DNA of 64,000 bases, taken from contig NZ_SMFO01000008.1 of the NCBI RefSeq assembly GCF_004349145.1, positions 62,001 through 126,000 of the forward strand, in the 5' to 3' direction. This DNA comes from Flavobacterium hiemivividum (GTDB lineage: Bacteria; Bacteroidota; Bacteroidia; Flavobacteriales; Flavobacteriaceae). The notes below the pieces were generated by a model. That model was given only the letters and a program-made list of their open reading frames with translations. It was not told the origin of the DNA and did not search any database. This document shows positions 42,925 through 52,334 of this stretch, in pieces. Numbering within the stretch: the first letter of the stretch is position 1; every line of letters starts with the position of its first letter. The translations under genes were made by a program, and so were the position numbers.

Positions 42925-43779
42925 TTAATAGTCTAATTCGCCGCCTGCATTATAGTTTTGTGCCAAAGCATCTTCCAGTTGAGCATCGTTAGGTGCTTTT
43001 CCGTGCCATGCATGCGTATTCATCATGAAATCTACTCCGTTACCCATTTCAGTATGTAACAATACACAAACTGGTTTTCCTTTTCCTGTTCTAGACTTAG
43101 CATCTGTCATTCCAGCAATAATTGCTTCGATGTCATTTCCTGCTTTGATATCAATAACATCCCAATCAAAAGCTTCAAATTTAGCGCGGATGCTTCCCAT
43201 TGCTAGAACTTCATCAGTAGAACCATCAATTTGTTTTCCGTTTAAGTCAATTGTAGCAATAATGTTGTCTACTTTCTTTGCAGAAGCATACATAATTGCT
43301 TCCCAGTTTTGACCTTCTTGTAATTCACCATCACCGTGAAGAGTGTAAACTAAATGATTGTCATTGTTCAATTTTTTAGCTTGAGCAGCTCCAATACCTA
43401 CAGATAAACCTTGTCCAAGTGAACCAGATGCAATTCTAACTCCTGGTAAATTGTCGTGAGTAGTTGGGTGTCCTTGTAATCGTGAATTGATTAGACGAAA
43501 AGTAGCTAATTCTGAAACTGGAAAATAACCGCTTCTTGCTAAAACGCTGTAGAAAACTGGAGAGATATGTCCGTTTGAAAGGAAGAAAAGATCTTCTCCA
43601 ATGCCGTCCATATCAAAACCTTCTTTGCGGTCCATTAAATTTTGGTATAAGGTTACCATAAATTCAGTACAACCTAGTGATCCTCCTGGATGACCTGAGT
43701 TAACAGCATGTACCATTCGAAGGATATCTCTTCTGACTTGGATAGTTAAATCCTTTAATTGTTGTGTGTTAGGCTTCAT
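42925..43779 (-). CDS. transketolase, N-terminal subunit
   Basis: A 284-residue thiamine-diphosphate-binding subunit. MVHAVNSGHPGGSLGCTEFM (about 21-40), PGVRIASGSLGQGLSVGIGA and the TPP motif from HGDGELQEGQNWEAIMY to TIDLNGKQIDG are all present. It is the partner of the C-terminal subunit downstream; together they make one transketolase active site at the interface. It is first of the two-gene operon. Confidence 0.93.
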   Translation of the reverse strand: MKPNTQQLKDLTIQVRRDILRMVHAVNSGHPGGSLGCTEFMVTLYQNLMDRKEGFDMDGIGEDLFFLSNGHISPVFYSVLARSGYFPVSELATFRLINSRLQGHPTTHDNLPGVRIASGSLGQGLSVGIGAAQAKKLNNDNHLVYTLHGDGELQEGQNWEAIMYASAKKVDNIIATIDLNGKQIDGSTDEVLAMGSIRAKFEAFDWDVIDIKAGNDIEAIIAGMTDAKSRTGKGKPVCVLLHTEMGNGVDFMMNTHAWHGKAPNDAQLEDALAQNYNAGGELDY

Positions 43780-43989
43780 TTTGTGTGTAAAAGTTAAACT
43801 GTCGCAAAGGTAATTTTTATTTTGGCGTAAGACAAATGATTTTTGATTTTGTTCTTAGAGTGATTTATAAGGATAATTACTAGAAATTGAGGCTGTAACA
43901 ATGTCTTTTTTTGAATTTGTTTTTGCCGTTTTGAATCTTTTTAAGCTTGTTTTTTTTTAAAATGCTACTGTAATTATTATCTTGCGAGT

Positions 43990-44571
43990 ATGTATGAGCA
44001 ATTAGCAAAAAGTATTGGTGAAAAAGTAGCACTGACTGCAGCGGAGTTTGATTTGTGTAAGACTTTTTTTATTCCAAAAAAAATAAGGAAGAAGCAAACT
44101 TTACTATTAGAAGGGGATGTTTGTACCTATAATGCTTTTATCGAAAAAGGGATTTTACGTTCCTACACAACTGATGCTAAAGGAAATGAACACATCATAC
44201 AGTTTGCTTTTGAAGGCTGGTGGATCACTGATTTATCCAGTTTTTTAATGGGAGAGAATTCTACTTATACGATTGAAGCCATTGAAGATTCGGAACTATT
44301 GCTATTAACGGCTGCAGCAAGAGAAGAATTAATGAATGCGCTACCGGTTTTTGAACGCTATCAAAGACTTCTATTAGAAAACGCTTATATTGCTTTGCAA
44401 GCAAGAGTAAATTCAGCGTTGACCGCAACTGCCGAAGAGAAATATACCAAACTTACCATTGCCTACCCTGATATTGTAGCGCGTGTACCCCAACACATGA
44501 TCGCTTCCTACCTCGGTCTTACCCCAGAAACACTAAGCCGAGTGCGAAAACAAATTACTCTTCGAAAATAA
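43990..44571 (+). CDS. Crp/Fnr family transcriptional regulator
   Basis: A 193-residue Crp/Fnr regulator. The cyclic-nucleotide-binding-like barrel covers about 15-120 (KKQTLLLEGDVCTYNAFIEK) and the winged helix about 140-190. The recognition helix reads GLTPETLSRVRKQ, keeping the E..SR pattern by which FNR reads TTGAT. There is no FNR-type N-terminal cysteine cluster (only C23 and C55), so the signal is not an FNR-like 4Fe-4S cluster. A perfect TTGAT-N4-ATCAA box lies 3 bases after its stop, before the next operon. Confidence 0.87.
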   Translation: MYEQLAKSIGEKVALTAAEFDLCKTFFIPKKIRKKQTLLLEGDVCTYNAFIEKGILRSYTTDAKGNEHIIQFAFEGWWITDLSSFLMGENSTYTIEAIEDSELLLLTAAAREELMNALPVFERYQRLLLENAYIALQARVNSALTATAEEKYTKLTIAYPDIVARVPQHMIASYLGLTPETLSRVRKQITLRK

Positions 44572-44573
44572 AA

Positions 44574-44587
44574 TTGATTTAGATCAA
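44574..44587 (+). promoter_or_regulatory. FNR-type operator TTGATTTAGATCAA
   Basis: A perfect palindromic FNR consensus (TTGAT-N4-ATCAA) is centred about 66 bases before the predicted start site set by the -7 box TAGTTTTG (44634-44641). No good -33 TTG is present. This is the layout of an activator-dependent promoter. Confidence 0.7.
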
Positions 44588-44633
44588 TGGCATTTCTTAT
44601 TCTATCTCAATGGAACTAAGCGGTGTCTTACTA

Positions 44634-44641
44634 TAGTTTTG
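44634..44641 (+). promoter_or_regulatory. -7 box of the reductase operon
   Basis: TAGTTTTG matches TAnnTTTG. It lies downstream of a possible GTG start at 44623, so the true start of the next gene must be the ATG at 44662. Confidence 0.55.
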
Positions 44642-44661
44642 CAGCAGTAAAAACAAGAGAA

Positions 44662-45177
44662 ATGCAAAACGTAAGAACCATTGCCGTTATTGGAGCCGCT
44701 GAGAAAAGAAATTTTACAGTACTCAAAGAATTAGGAGAGCAATATCAACTGCTTTTATTCGATAAAGATCAAGATGCACTTTCAGAAATTCACGAAAGCC
44801 TTTTGGCACAAAATCGCCACGGCTATATTGAAAAAATGGATTGTGCTGTAAATGCAAGTTGGGAAGCTGATATTATAATTCTTTCTGGCTTTTGTATAAA
44901 TGATGCAGCAGCTGTCGAAAAAATAAAGGAAGTTGCTACAGCAAAAATCATCATTGTTTTGGAAAACGAAGAGGAGTTTACTTCATCGATAAACAACCAA
45001 CTCAGTTTTGATCTTATTTTTCCTCATTCTAAAATAGTCGAAATTATCAATCTCTCTATTGATGAAAATACAGAGAAAGAATTTCTACTAGAAGGTCATA
45101 ACTCAAAAGCTTTGGATACCGTTTCTGGAATTTTCGAAGGCTGTGGCTTTACGACTTACATATCTCAACTTAATTAA
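44662..45177 (+). CDS. NAD(P)-binding Rossmann-like protein of unknown function
   Basis: A 171-residue protein from the ATG at 44662. The frame extends upstream to a GTG at 44623, but that precedes the promoter -7 box. RTIAVIGAAEKRNFTVLKEL opens like a Rossmann fold, and LLFDKDQDALSEI resembles a strand-2 acidic end as in F420- or NADP-oxidoreductases. The C-terminal part has no recognised motif. It is followed 14 bp later by an old-yellow-enzyme gene under the same FNR-type box, suggesting joint redox or electrophile response. Confidence 0.65.
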   Translation: MQNVRTIAVIGAAEKRNFTVLKELGEQYQLLLFDKDQDALSEIHESLLAQNRHGYIEKMDCAVNASWEADIIILSGFCINDAAAVEKIKEVATAKIIIVLENEEEFTSSINNQLSFDLIFPHSKIVEIINLSIDENTEKEFLLEGHNSKALDTVSGIFEGCGFTTYISQLN

Positions 45178-45191
45178 TAAATAATAACAAT

Positions 45192-46286
45192 ATGAGTAAT
45201 TCCATTTTATTACGTCCATTTAAACATAACGATACCATTTTTAATAACCGTATGGCAATGGCGCCCATGACCAGAAGCCGTGCCGGTAATGAAGGAAATT
45301 TAGCAACAGAACAGATGGCTATTTACTATGCTGACCGCGCTGATGCTGGTTTAATAATTACCGAAGGTACCGTGGTAAGTACAAAAGCAGCCGGTTTTAT
45401 TAATGTTCCCGGGATTTATAGCGAGGAGCAAACAGAAAGTTGGAAACAAGTGACGCAAGCCGTACATGACAAAGGCGGAAAGATATTTGTTCAACTTTGG
45501 CATACTGGGAGATTATCACATCCTGACTTGCACAATGGAGCGTTGCCGCATGCGCCTTCGGCAATTAATCCAGAAGCAAAAGCATTTGTAGCGACTGGTT
45601 TTATAGATACAGTGACACCAAAAGAAATGACCGTTGCTGAAATTAAAGCGACAGTCCTAGATTTTAAAAACAGCACTAAAAATGCAGTTGAAGCAGGCTT
45701 TGACGGAGTAGAATTGCATGCAGCAAACGGCTATTTGTTTCACCAGTTTTTTAATGGAACTTCAAATATACGAACAGATGAATACGGTGGAAGTATAGAA
45801 AACAGAGCCCGAATATTGTTCGAAACATTAGACGCTTTAAACGGAGTTATTGACTATTCTAAAGTTGGAGTTCGTTTAAATCCTTCTATGCACGGAGTAC
45901 AAGGAATGACAGTAGATCAAGATACAATTCCTACACATGAGTATATCGTGAATCGTTTAAATGACTATGGTTTAGCTTATGTACATTTAACGGAGCCTTT
46001 TACTGATGTAAGCGAGGTTCCTTATGCTGTCGCTCAAGTAGCAAAACATTTTAGACCAATATACAAAGGGCTACTAATGATTAATAAAGGATTTACAAAA
46101 GAAACTGGAAACCAAGTGCTAACAGATGGAGATGCTGATATGGTAGCTTACGGAGTACCGTTTATAGCTAACCCAGATTTAGTGGAACGCTTTAAACAAG
46201 ATGCGCCTTTAAACAAAGCTGATCAAAGTACTTTTTACACTTTCACTGCCGAGGGATATAATGACTATCCAAAAATGAATGCCTAA
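45192..46286 (+). CDS. old yellow enzyme family alkene reductase
   Basis: A 364-residue FMN-dependent ene-reductase of the NemA/OYE class. Visible are RMAMAPMTRSRAGNEGN (flavin site), QLWHTGRLSHPD with the His, GFDGVELHAANGYLFHQFFN, and TDEYGGSIENRARILFE. It reduces the C=C bond of unsaturated aldehydes, ketones or nitro compounds with NADPH. It is the second gene of the operon behind the FNR-type box, followed by a terminator. Confidence 0.9.
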   Translation: MSNSILLRPFKHNDTIFNNRMAMAPMTRSRAGNEGNLATEQMAIYYADRADAGLIITEGTVVSTKAAGFINVPGIYSEEQTESWKQVTQAVHDKGGKIFVQLWHTGRLSHPDLHNGALPHAPSAINPEAKAFVATGFIDTVTPKEMTVAEIKATVLDFKNSTKNAVEAGFDGVELHAANGYLFHQFFNGTSNIRTDEYGGSIENRARILFETLDALNGVIDYSKVGVRLNPSMHGVQGMTVDQDTIPTHEYIVNRLNDYGLAYVHLTEPFTDVSEVPYAVAQVAKHFRPIYKGLLMINKGFTKETGNQVLTDGDADMVAYGVPFIANPDLVERFKQDAPLNKADQSTFYTFTAEGYNDYPKMNA

Positions 46287-46393
46287 TTTTTATCTGAATA
46301 TTTAATTTGTTCGAAGGTTTAACGACTTTACGGCTGAATGCTACTAATGCAATGCTAGTATTTAATGATTGTCTTTTAAACCTTAATAAAATA

Positions 46394-46419
46394 GAAAGCC
46401 CCAAAATTGGGGCTTTTTA
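46394..46419 (+). terminator. terminator of the reductase operon
   Basis: AAAGCCCC-AAAATT-GGGGCTTTTT forms a tight stem with a T run. Confidence 0.88.
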
Positions 46420-46522
46420 TATGCACTATTTTAAGATCGCTTTCCTGGTCTGCTTCTCATGAATTTATTTCTACCGAATAATTTCGAATAAAACAACACA
46501 GTTAATAAGTGCTATACATTCC

Positions 46523-46834
46523 TTATATTTTGTTTTGCAAACTGCTCCAGCCGCCACCGTTATAAACGTGCTCAAAACCATTCGATTTTAAAATGCTTTT
46601 TGCAGAGGCGCTTCGCATTCCTGATGCACAACAAGTAATGATAGTAGCATCTTTTTTTAATTTCGAAATATGATTCGAAAGATCATTCAGCGGAGTATTA
46701 ATGGAACCTTTTATATGTCCCTGTTTGTATTCTCCCGGACTACGAACATCAAGAATTACCGCTCCTTTTTTTACTAATTCGGCGTAATCTGCTTTTGGCC
46801 CAAGACCAAATATTTTTTTTAATAAGTTGATCAT
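46523..46834 (-). CDS. rhodanese-like domain protein
   Basis: A 103-residue single-domain rhodanese. DYAELVKKGAVILDVRSPGE and the active-site loop TCCASGMRSASA are visible; the nucleophile Cys is the second Cys of the pair. It may carry persulfide sulfur. It is the second of two adjacent rhodanese genes (1 bp apart) sharing an operon, and the two are only moderately alike. Confidence 0.87.
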   Translation of the reverse strand: MINLLKKIFGLGPKADYAELVKKGAVILDVRSPGEYKQGHIKGSINTPLNDLSNHISKLKKDATIITCCASGMRSASAKSILKSNGFEHVYNGGGWSSLQNKI

Positions 46835-46835
46835 T

Positions 46836-47123
46836 TTACTTTGTTGCTTGCGATTGATAATAATTTACGTCGAGCCAAGAACCACCGTTATGACACTCGA
46901 TTCCATGCTGAGAGAGGAAGTTCTGTGCTTGTCCGCTTCTGTTTCCAGAGGCGCAACATAAAATTAGAGGCGATTTCATGTTTTTTAATTCTTCGACTCT
47001 TTGTGGTATTTCATTCAGCGGGATGTTAATGGAGCCCGCTACATTTCCGCCCATAAATTCTTCGTACGAACGAACATCTACAACGGTTCCTTGTTTTTCT
47101 TTGATTGTATTTTCTAAGCTCAT
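46836..47123 (-). CDS. rhodanese-like domain protein
   Basis: A 95-residue rhodanese with GTVVDVRSYEEFMGGNVAGS and the active loop LCCASGNRSGQA. It lies immediately upstream of the second rhodanese gene. Twin single-domain rhodaneses may act in sulfur transfer or detoxification; no partner gene is adjacent, so the role stays open. Confidence 0.87.
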   Translation of the reverse strand: MSLENTIKEKQGTVVDVRSYEEFMGGNVAGSINIPLNEIPQRVEELKNMKSPLILCCASGNRSGQAQNFLSQHGIECHNGGSWLDVNYYQSQATK

Positions 47124-47417
47124 TTTCTCTGGTTTTATAAATTTTGAATTGCGCTAAAAAGCAGTATTACTGATCGATGTCTTTGATATTGTATTCTAAT
47201 TGGATAAGACAAAAGTAGTACAAAATAAAAGTAGTGTCAGTAACTTTTGTTACACAAGTAAATAATTAACGTTCCGTATTAAAACAGTTAAATTTCAAAA
47301 ATGGTTCCGCCTAAAGCCTATTTTAAATCTTATTGCTCCTGCGCAGAAGGGAGTTTTTATTTTTTTTTTTCGAAATAAAAAATATTCAGGATAGAGAGAT
47401 TTTATTTTGTAATAAAA

Positions 47418-47834
47418 TCAGGACTGTTTTCTCATTTCTTCTAGCATGTTAATTATTTTATCCAGTTTGTGGACTTCAATATTATTGAGTTGTCTTGCCA
47501 GCGCTTCTATTTCCATTTTGGCATCTATGTTAGTCTGATAATCGGCTTGTGCTTGAGCGCGATCTCTTTCGTTTTGCCTGTTTTGGGACATCATGATAAT
47601 TGGCGCTGCATAAGCCGCCTGCGTTGAGAATACCAAATTGAGTAAAATAAAAGGATACGCATCCCAATGTTTTACAAAGGCAATCAGGTTTAATGTCATC
47701 CAGAGAACGACCAGAATCGTTTGTATAATTATGAATTTCCAAGATCCCATACTTTTTGCGACGGCGTCGGCAAGGCGACTTCCAAAACTTAAAGATTCTA
47801 ACTGTTTTTGATGCCAAGTGTTTTTTACTCCCAT
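47418..47834 (-). CDS. DUF1003 family membrane protein
   Basis: A 138-residue protein with two membrane helices (about 35-53 IIIQTILVVLWMTLNLIAF, 60-80) and the DUF1003 signature SFGSRLADAVAKSMGSWKFI and YPFILLNLVFSTQAAYAAPI. The rest is a polar helix NRQNERDRAQAQADYQTNID. The function is unknown. It stands alone on the minus strand, and the 294-bp gap before it (47124-47417) shows no feature. Confidence 0.88.
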   Translation of the reverse strand: MGVKNTWHQKQLESLSFGSRLADAVAKSMGSWKFIIIQTILVVLWMTLNLIAFVKHWDAYPFILLNLVFSTQAAYAAPIIMMSQNRQNERDRAQAQADYQTNIDAKMEIEALARQLNNIEVHKLDKIINMLEEMRKQS

Positions 47835-47993
47835 ACTACGGTAATTTGATGCGTTTATAATTTTTTAAATTGGCGTAAGCTCTTTGTGGTTGCAATAATT
47901 TTAATTAACCAAAAAAGCAGGGTTATTTCGGCTCCTTTATTTAATTTTTCCATATTGCAATGATTATTGCGATGGTGAGCTAAGAAAGTAGTT

Positions 47994-48386
47994 TTACTCT
48001 TTTACATATTTATTTTGGAAACAATCGTAACATTCATCGTTAAGAAAAAGTTTATTGTCAGCGCGCGAGAAAGACTGTTTCCCATCATTTTCATAAACGA
48101 TTAATTTCTTTTCACCTCCAAAAATGGAAGTCCCAGTTTGAATAGTATAGGCGGTTTCAGAAACCAAAGCTTCATTAATATATTTTTTTATTTTTGAGTT
48201 CGAAATTTCAAGTTGAATCGTTTTTCCGGTAGATTTTGGGGTTTCCGTTCTTCCGTCAATCCCACCAGAGGATTCAACCCAATTCCATTTTCCAATGATG
48301 GAGTTGTTTTTAGTGCTACTCGATTCAGAGGAACAGCTTATTATAGAAAGAAGTACTACGATCAGGCATGTTATTTTTCTCATCAT
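47994..48386 (-). CDS. small lipoprotein, lipocalin-like
   Basis: A 130-residue lipoprotein. The signal ends SIISC (Cys near 19). The mature part has IIGKWNWVESSGGIDGRTET and a SFSRADNKLFLNDECYDCFQ end, resembling the short lipocalin-like lipoproteins common in Flavobacteria. No specific function is known. It is monocistronic. Confidence 0.7.
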   Translation of the reverse strand: MMRKITCLIVVLLSIISCSSESSSTKNNSIIGKWNWVESSGGIDGRTETPKSTGKTIQLEISNSKIKKYINEALVSETAYTIQTGTSIFGGEKKLIVYENDGKQSFSRADNKLFLNDECYDCFQNKYVKE

Positions 48387-48558
48387 TATAATTTTCGAAT
48401 AATTAAAAAATAAGTTGGAGTTTTTACTAACTTAGAAAGTTTAGCGTATCCAAATTTAAGTATTTTCGGCTTTGTTTTTACATGTCGGGAAAGAAGCAGC
48501 TGTTGTTGTAGCGATCTATTTTTGTGTGAGAACTAAACTTTCAATTTGAGTGATAAAA

Positions 48559-49113
48559 TTACTTGTTGCTTTCTATTATTTGCAGCAGCGACTGCAAAAT
48601 CTCTTGACCTTCTTCCCAATATTTCAATTCTGATTCGGAATTGAGATGGCCTTTCTCACCGATATTTATAAAGGAACTTCCCCATTTTTCGGCTAAGAAT
48701 GCTGCTCTTTCTACTGAGATATACGGATCATTAGAGCTAGTTATCACGATAGATGGAAATTCTAATTTTAACAAAGGAATAGGAGCGAAGTTTCTAATTT
48801 CTTCTGGCGTGTGCGCGGGAGAATCTACATCAGCGGGCGCGACAAGTAAGGCTCCTGCTATTTTGTGTCCTTTGTTTTCTTTAGACCAATGATTGATCAA
48901 TGAGCAAGAAAGACTGTGAGCAACGATAATTATTTCGCCTTCGGCAGCTTCGATTGAAGCAGTTAAACTTTCGAGCCAATCTTCTAAAATTGGGTTGTTC
49001 CAGTCCTTTTGAGTCACTTTTTGAGAAGTGTCAAAATGCTGTAGCCAATAGTTTTGCCAATGCGTCTCTCCTGAGTCACCTAGTCCAGGAAGGATTAAAA
49101 TAGTATAATTCAT
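48559..49113 (-). CDS. RBBP9/YdeN-type serine hydrolase
   Basis: A 184-residue alpha/beta hydrolase of the DUF1234/RBBP9/YdeN family. LILPGLGDSGETHWQNYWLQ is the characteristic start, the nucleophile is in IIVAHSLSCSLINHWS, the acid is in SSNDPYISVERA, and the His is in GEKGHLNSES. A small esterase of unknown substrate; no linked genes. Confidence 0.85.
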   Translation of the reverse strand: MNYTILILPGLGDSGETHWQNYWLQHFDTSQKVTQKDWNNPILEDWLESLTASIEAAEGEIIIVAHSLSCSLINHWSKENKGHKIAGALLVAPADVDSPAHTPEEIRNFAPIPLLKLEFPSIVITSSNDPYISVERAAFLAEKWGSSFINIGEKGHLNSESELKYWEEGQEILQSLLQIIESNK

Positions 49114-49346
49114 GTATTCCTGTTTTAATATAAGTCTGAATCTAAATTCAATAATTTTTCTATCACTTCACATTTCGCTGTATTCGTGTTCATTCGAATA
49201 ATCAAAACATACTTTTATTCAAAAGCAAATCATCTCTTACAAATCTAATGAATTCCATTTCGTTCTGTTATCATAAAATGAATTTTCATTGAAATGTAAA
49301 TCAGTGAAGCAGCTTTTTCATTAATGTATATATTTGTAAAAAAACC

Positions 49347-50186
49347 ATGCGTTACAAAATTGGTATACTCGTTTTCTTAAGTAGTATTATTTTAAGTAGT
49401 TGTGCTACAAAAAAAATAACAGACGTCTCTTATTTAGTTGCTTCGAAAGAAAATACGATAGCCGCGCCCAAGCTGAATGTTTTTATTCCTCGAAATTCTA
49501 AAGCTAAATCGCTTCCTGTTTTAATATTTGTTCATGGCGGCTACTGGAATAGTGGTAGCAAAGGGACTTATGATTTGCTGGGCCGCAACTTCTCACGAAA
49601 AGACGTTGTTACTGTGATTCCTGACTATACCTTAAGTCCAGATACGGATTATGACGGAATGACCAAACAAATTGCTACCGTCATTCAGTGGACAAAAGAC
49701 AGTATAAGTAAGTACAAAGGTAACCCAAATCAAGTTTTTGTAACGGGACATTCAGCAGGTGGACATCTGGCTGCATTAGCGGTTATGAATCCCAAATACG
49801 GAATTAAACCAAGCGGTATTTCTGGAATTATCTTGAATGATGCTGCGGGTTTAGACATGAAACATTATTTAGAGGAAAATCCACCTACATCTGAACACGA
49901 TTATTTAACCACCTGGGGCAGCTCGCCCGCAAAATGGCAGGATGCTTCACCCATTTATTTTTTGGATAAAAATACACCGCCATTTTTAATTTATGTAGGT
50001 GATAAAACCTATACTTCCATAAAAGTAACTAACAAACGCTTTATAGATGCTTTGCATCCCTTTCAGCCAGAAGTTACAGCTGTGCGATTAAACAAAAAAC
50101 ACGTTCCCATGGTTACACAGTACTTTTGGCCTTATAGCAATCGTTTTAATGAAGTGATGGACTTTATGAAAAGCCAGCAGAAATAA
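49347..50186 (+). CDS. alpha/beta hydrolase lipoprotein (BD-FAE/carboxylesterase type)
   Basis: A 279-residue lipoprotein whose signal ends LSSCATKK (Cys near 18). The oxyanion loop is FVHGGYWNSGSKGTYD and the nucleophile elbow VTGHSAGGHLAALAV. The base is likely in NKKHVPMVT near the end. It resembles BD-FAE, a bifunctional feruloyl and acetyl-xylan esterase clan, as well as kynurenine formamidase-like proteins. Substrate not assignable. Confidence 0.8.
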   Translation: MRYKIGILVFLSSIILSSCATKKITDVSYLVASKENTIAAPKLNVFIPRNSKAKSLPVLIFVHGGYWNSGSKGTYDLLGRNFSRKDVVTVIPDYTLSPDTDYDGMTKQIATVIQWTKDSISKYKGNPNQVFVTGHSAGGHLAALAVMNPKYGIKPSGISGIILNDAAGLDMKHYLEENPPTSEHDYLTTWGSSPAKWQDASPIYFLDKNTPPFLIYVGDKTYTSIKVTNKRFIDALHPFQPEVTAVRLNKKHVPMVTQYFWPYSNRFNEVMDFMKSQQK

Positions 50187-50295
50187 TTTCTTTTTTAAGA
50201 TTAATGAAAATCAAAGTAGGGTAAATTAGTGCACAGTTGTCTTACTTATGAGGATACCAATAAAATACTATTGCAATAACATTAATTTTAAAATT

Positions 50296-50760
50296 ATGAA
50301 AACAGTTAAAACACTTTTGATTATAATGATTTTTACTTTCTTGCCAAAAATGAATGCGCAAGAAGCCAGAGTTAGCCATGATGGCAAAGTAGAAGCAAAA
50401 CATACTTTGTCGTATTATCAACAAAGAGGTCGTGAAGACGCTCAATACGAGCAAAAGTTTACCGCAAGTACGAAAGCCGAAGAACGAGCTTTCTGGAAGG
50501 AGCAAAAACAGTACGAAAAAGACTTACGTAAAGAAAACAGACGCGGCTACAAAGTGTATATTCAAGCAAAGAATGATTCGTATGCTGAGCACCAGCACAA
50601 CTGCGACGGAAATTGTCATCATAGTGACTATTGGTATGAAAATGCAGCACATTACCATTATGAATACCGTCAGCCTCGATATGAAAATCGATCTTCTAGC
50701 GCCACAGTAAAAACACAAATAGAGGTTAGTGTGCCAAAGGTAAGAGTAGGAATTTTTTAA
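50296..50760 (+). CDS. secreted histidine-rich protein of unknown function
   Basis: A 154-residue protein from the ATG at 50296. An in-frame ATG at 50248 would add 16 residues before the signal peptide and is rejected. A Sec signal (TLLIIMIFTFLPKMNA) is followed by a charged segment and, at about 100-140, a His/Tyr/Cys-rich stretch: EHQHNCDGNCHHSDYWYENA and HYHYEYRQPRYENRS. Metal binding at the cell surface is plausible. I do not recognise the family. Confidence 0.65.
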   Translation: MKTVKTLLIIMIFTFLPKMNAQEARVSHDGKVEAKHTLSYYQQRGREDAQYEQKFTASTKAEERAFWKEQKQYEKDLRKENRRGYKVYIQAKNDSYAEHQHNCDGNCHHSDYWYENAAHYHYEYRQPRYENRSSSATVKTQIEVSVPKVRVGIF

Positions 50761-50804
50761 TTTACGAAAACAGAAAACTGCACTGTCCCAAAAGTGTATG
50801 GTCA

Positions 50805-50847
50805 AAAGAAGGACTTCGACTTTAAAGTTGGAGCCCTTCTTTTTTTA
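50805..50847 (+). terminator. terminator after the His-rich gene
   Basis: AAGAAGG and CCTTCTT frame an imperfect inner stem, followed by a T run. Confidence 0.7.
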
Positions 50848-51320
50848 TTTGGTATAATTTGGCTCGAAAATAATTTCCAAATTAAGAATGAGAATCAACC
50901 TTATTTTGGTTTCTTTTAAACAGCAGATTTTTACTACTGCCAATTTTCATTTTGAAAAATAAAAAAAAATAAATTCCAGATTGTCAAATGATTAAAAGTA
51001 AAAATGAACGAAAAAAATATTGTCCACTTAATTATACTTTGAGTTTAGTAGGGACTTAATGGAAACCATTAGTATTGTTCCATTTATTGGATGGTATTTT
51101 ACGTTCTGGATTACGATAAAAGAAAATTCCTGAAATTTCAAATATAATGTTTGTCCAAACAGTACTAGAATTAGAAACGGACGGTCTTATTTCTAGAAAG
51201 ATTTTCCCGGTCGTTCCGCCAAGAGTTGAATAAAAACTAAGCGATAGAGGAAGGTCGCTTGAAGCTATTTTATGAAGCTTGGATACCTGGGAAATTGAAG
51301 ATAATCCTAAATAAATTGAA
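50848..51320. other. 473-bp non-coding interval
   Basis: No gene is supported. A fragment at 50917-50936 (TAAACAGCAGATTTTTAC) resembles the end of the dispersed repeat at 53811-53870. The rest looks like decayed sequence. Confidence 0.45.
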
Positions 51321-51941
51321 TTAATTATAAGTTGGAGTCCTAAGAATTTCTTCTTTATAATTTGTTTTGGTAGAAATTCTAGTCTCTTTCAAACAAGTAC
51401 CTTTGGAATCTTTGGCCAAGCAGCTTATTAAACCTTCGTCAATAAGTTTATCATTTTTGTCCAATGTAATGATTTTAACGAGCTCTTTGTTAGTATAATA
51501 AAAATGCTGTGTGTGGAAAGTGGTGAAATTATCTGCTCTTTTAGCAATAGTTCCATCTTTATTATAATGGTAAATGCTTTCGTTTTCTTTGTATTGTTTT
51601 TTAGTATAACAGCTAATGCGTTCGCGCTGTTTGGGTTTCCAACGTGTCTTACAGTAATAAGGTTCTCTATCTGTATGCGATTCGACAACAAACCATAATT
51701 TCTTTTCAGTTTCTTGTATTAAGTTCCCTAAGGAGTCAACAGTTTTTGAGTATTTGACACGGCCATTTTTAGTAAATACCATCTCCTTTTTAGATAAAAG
51801 TTTTTTCTCATTATTTATTACTAGATATATCTCTTCGGTTAAAGATTTTATCTCTTCGGGCAGTAGTAGCTTCTTGCTGTCTTTTTTTGTGGCACAGGAT
51901 AGGAATGATAAAAATAGGATTAAAATTAATAAGGCTCTCAT
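51321..51941 (-). CDS. putative lipoprotein of unknown function
   Basis: A 206-residue protein whose signal ends FLSCATKK (Cys near 16). The body has MORN/toxin_15-like text typical of Bacteroidota lipoproteins of this kind (VFTKNGRVKYSKTVDSLGNL, HYNKDGTIAKRADNFT), suggesting repeated beta-hairpins. I cannot assign a function. It opens the repeat-rich interval that runs to about 56000. Confidence 0.6.
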   Translation of the reverse strand: MRALLILILFLSFLSCATKKDSKKLLLPEEIKSLTEEIYLVINNEKKLLSKKEMVFTKNGRVKYSKTVDSLGNLIQETEKKLWFVVESHTDREPYYCKTRWKPKQRERISCYTKKQYKENESIYHYNKDGTIAKRADNFTTFHTQHFYYTNKELVKIITLDKNDKLIDEGLISCLAKDSKGTCLKETRISTKTNYKEEILRTPTYN

Positions 51942-52334
51942 AATAGTTAATCATTAATTATGAGTTTAAGTTACTAATTTTAAATGATTTAAAATATAAT
52001 TCATATTTAAATAATGCATGATAGATTTTTAGCAAAGAGTCTCGTATTTTATTAACAACTAAAAACGAAAACATTTAATTTAAAAGGTAACTGACTGTAC
52101 AAAAAAACAGTTAGTCCCTAACGGTTATGAACTAGATAAGTGTTATTATAAGAGGGTTTCACAACGTTTGTCATTCCGTAGGAATCTCAAATGCTATAGT
52201 TCCTTAAAGCAATTAAATGAAGTAACTGTTAATTCTAGGAAGTGGCAATTAGAATGGGCACGAAGTCGGGAGACTTCGTGCAGTGGTCTGGAACTTTTTT
52301 AGTTTTCAAGCAATACTCTGGAGAGCAGAGTTCA
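51942..52334. other. 393-bp intergenic stretch carrying the first dispersed repeat
   Basis: Between two minus-strand genes. Apart from the repeat copy at 52170-52287 it holds no feature I can name. Confidence 0.5.
52170..52287. repeat. dispersed repeat R, copy 1 (hairpin-bearing)
   Basis: Begins GTCATTCCGTAGGAATCTCA and ends in a perfect 10-bp stem GCACGAAGTC-GGGA-GACTTCGTGC (52258-52281). Related copies lie at 53540, 53686, 54128 and 54366. Confidence 0.7.
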
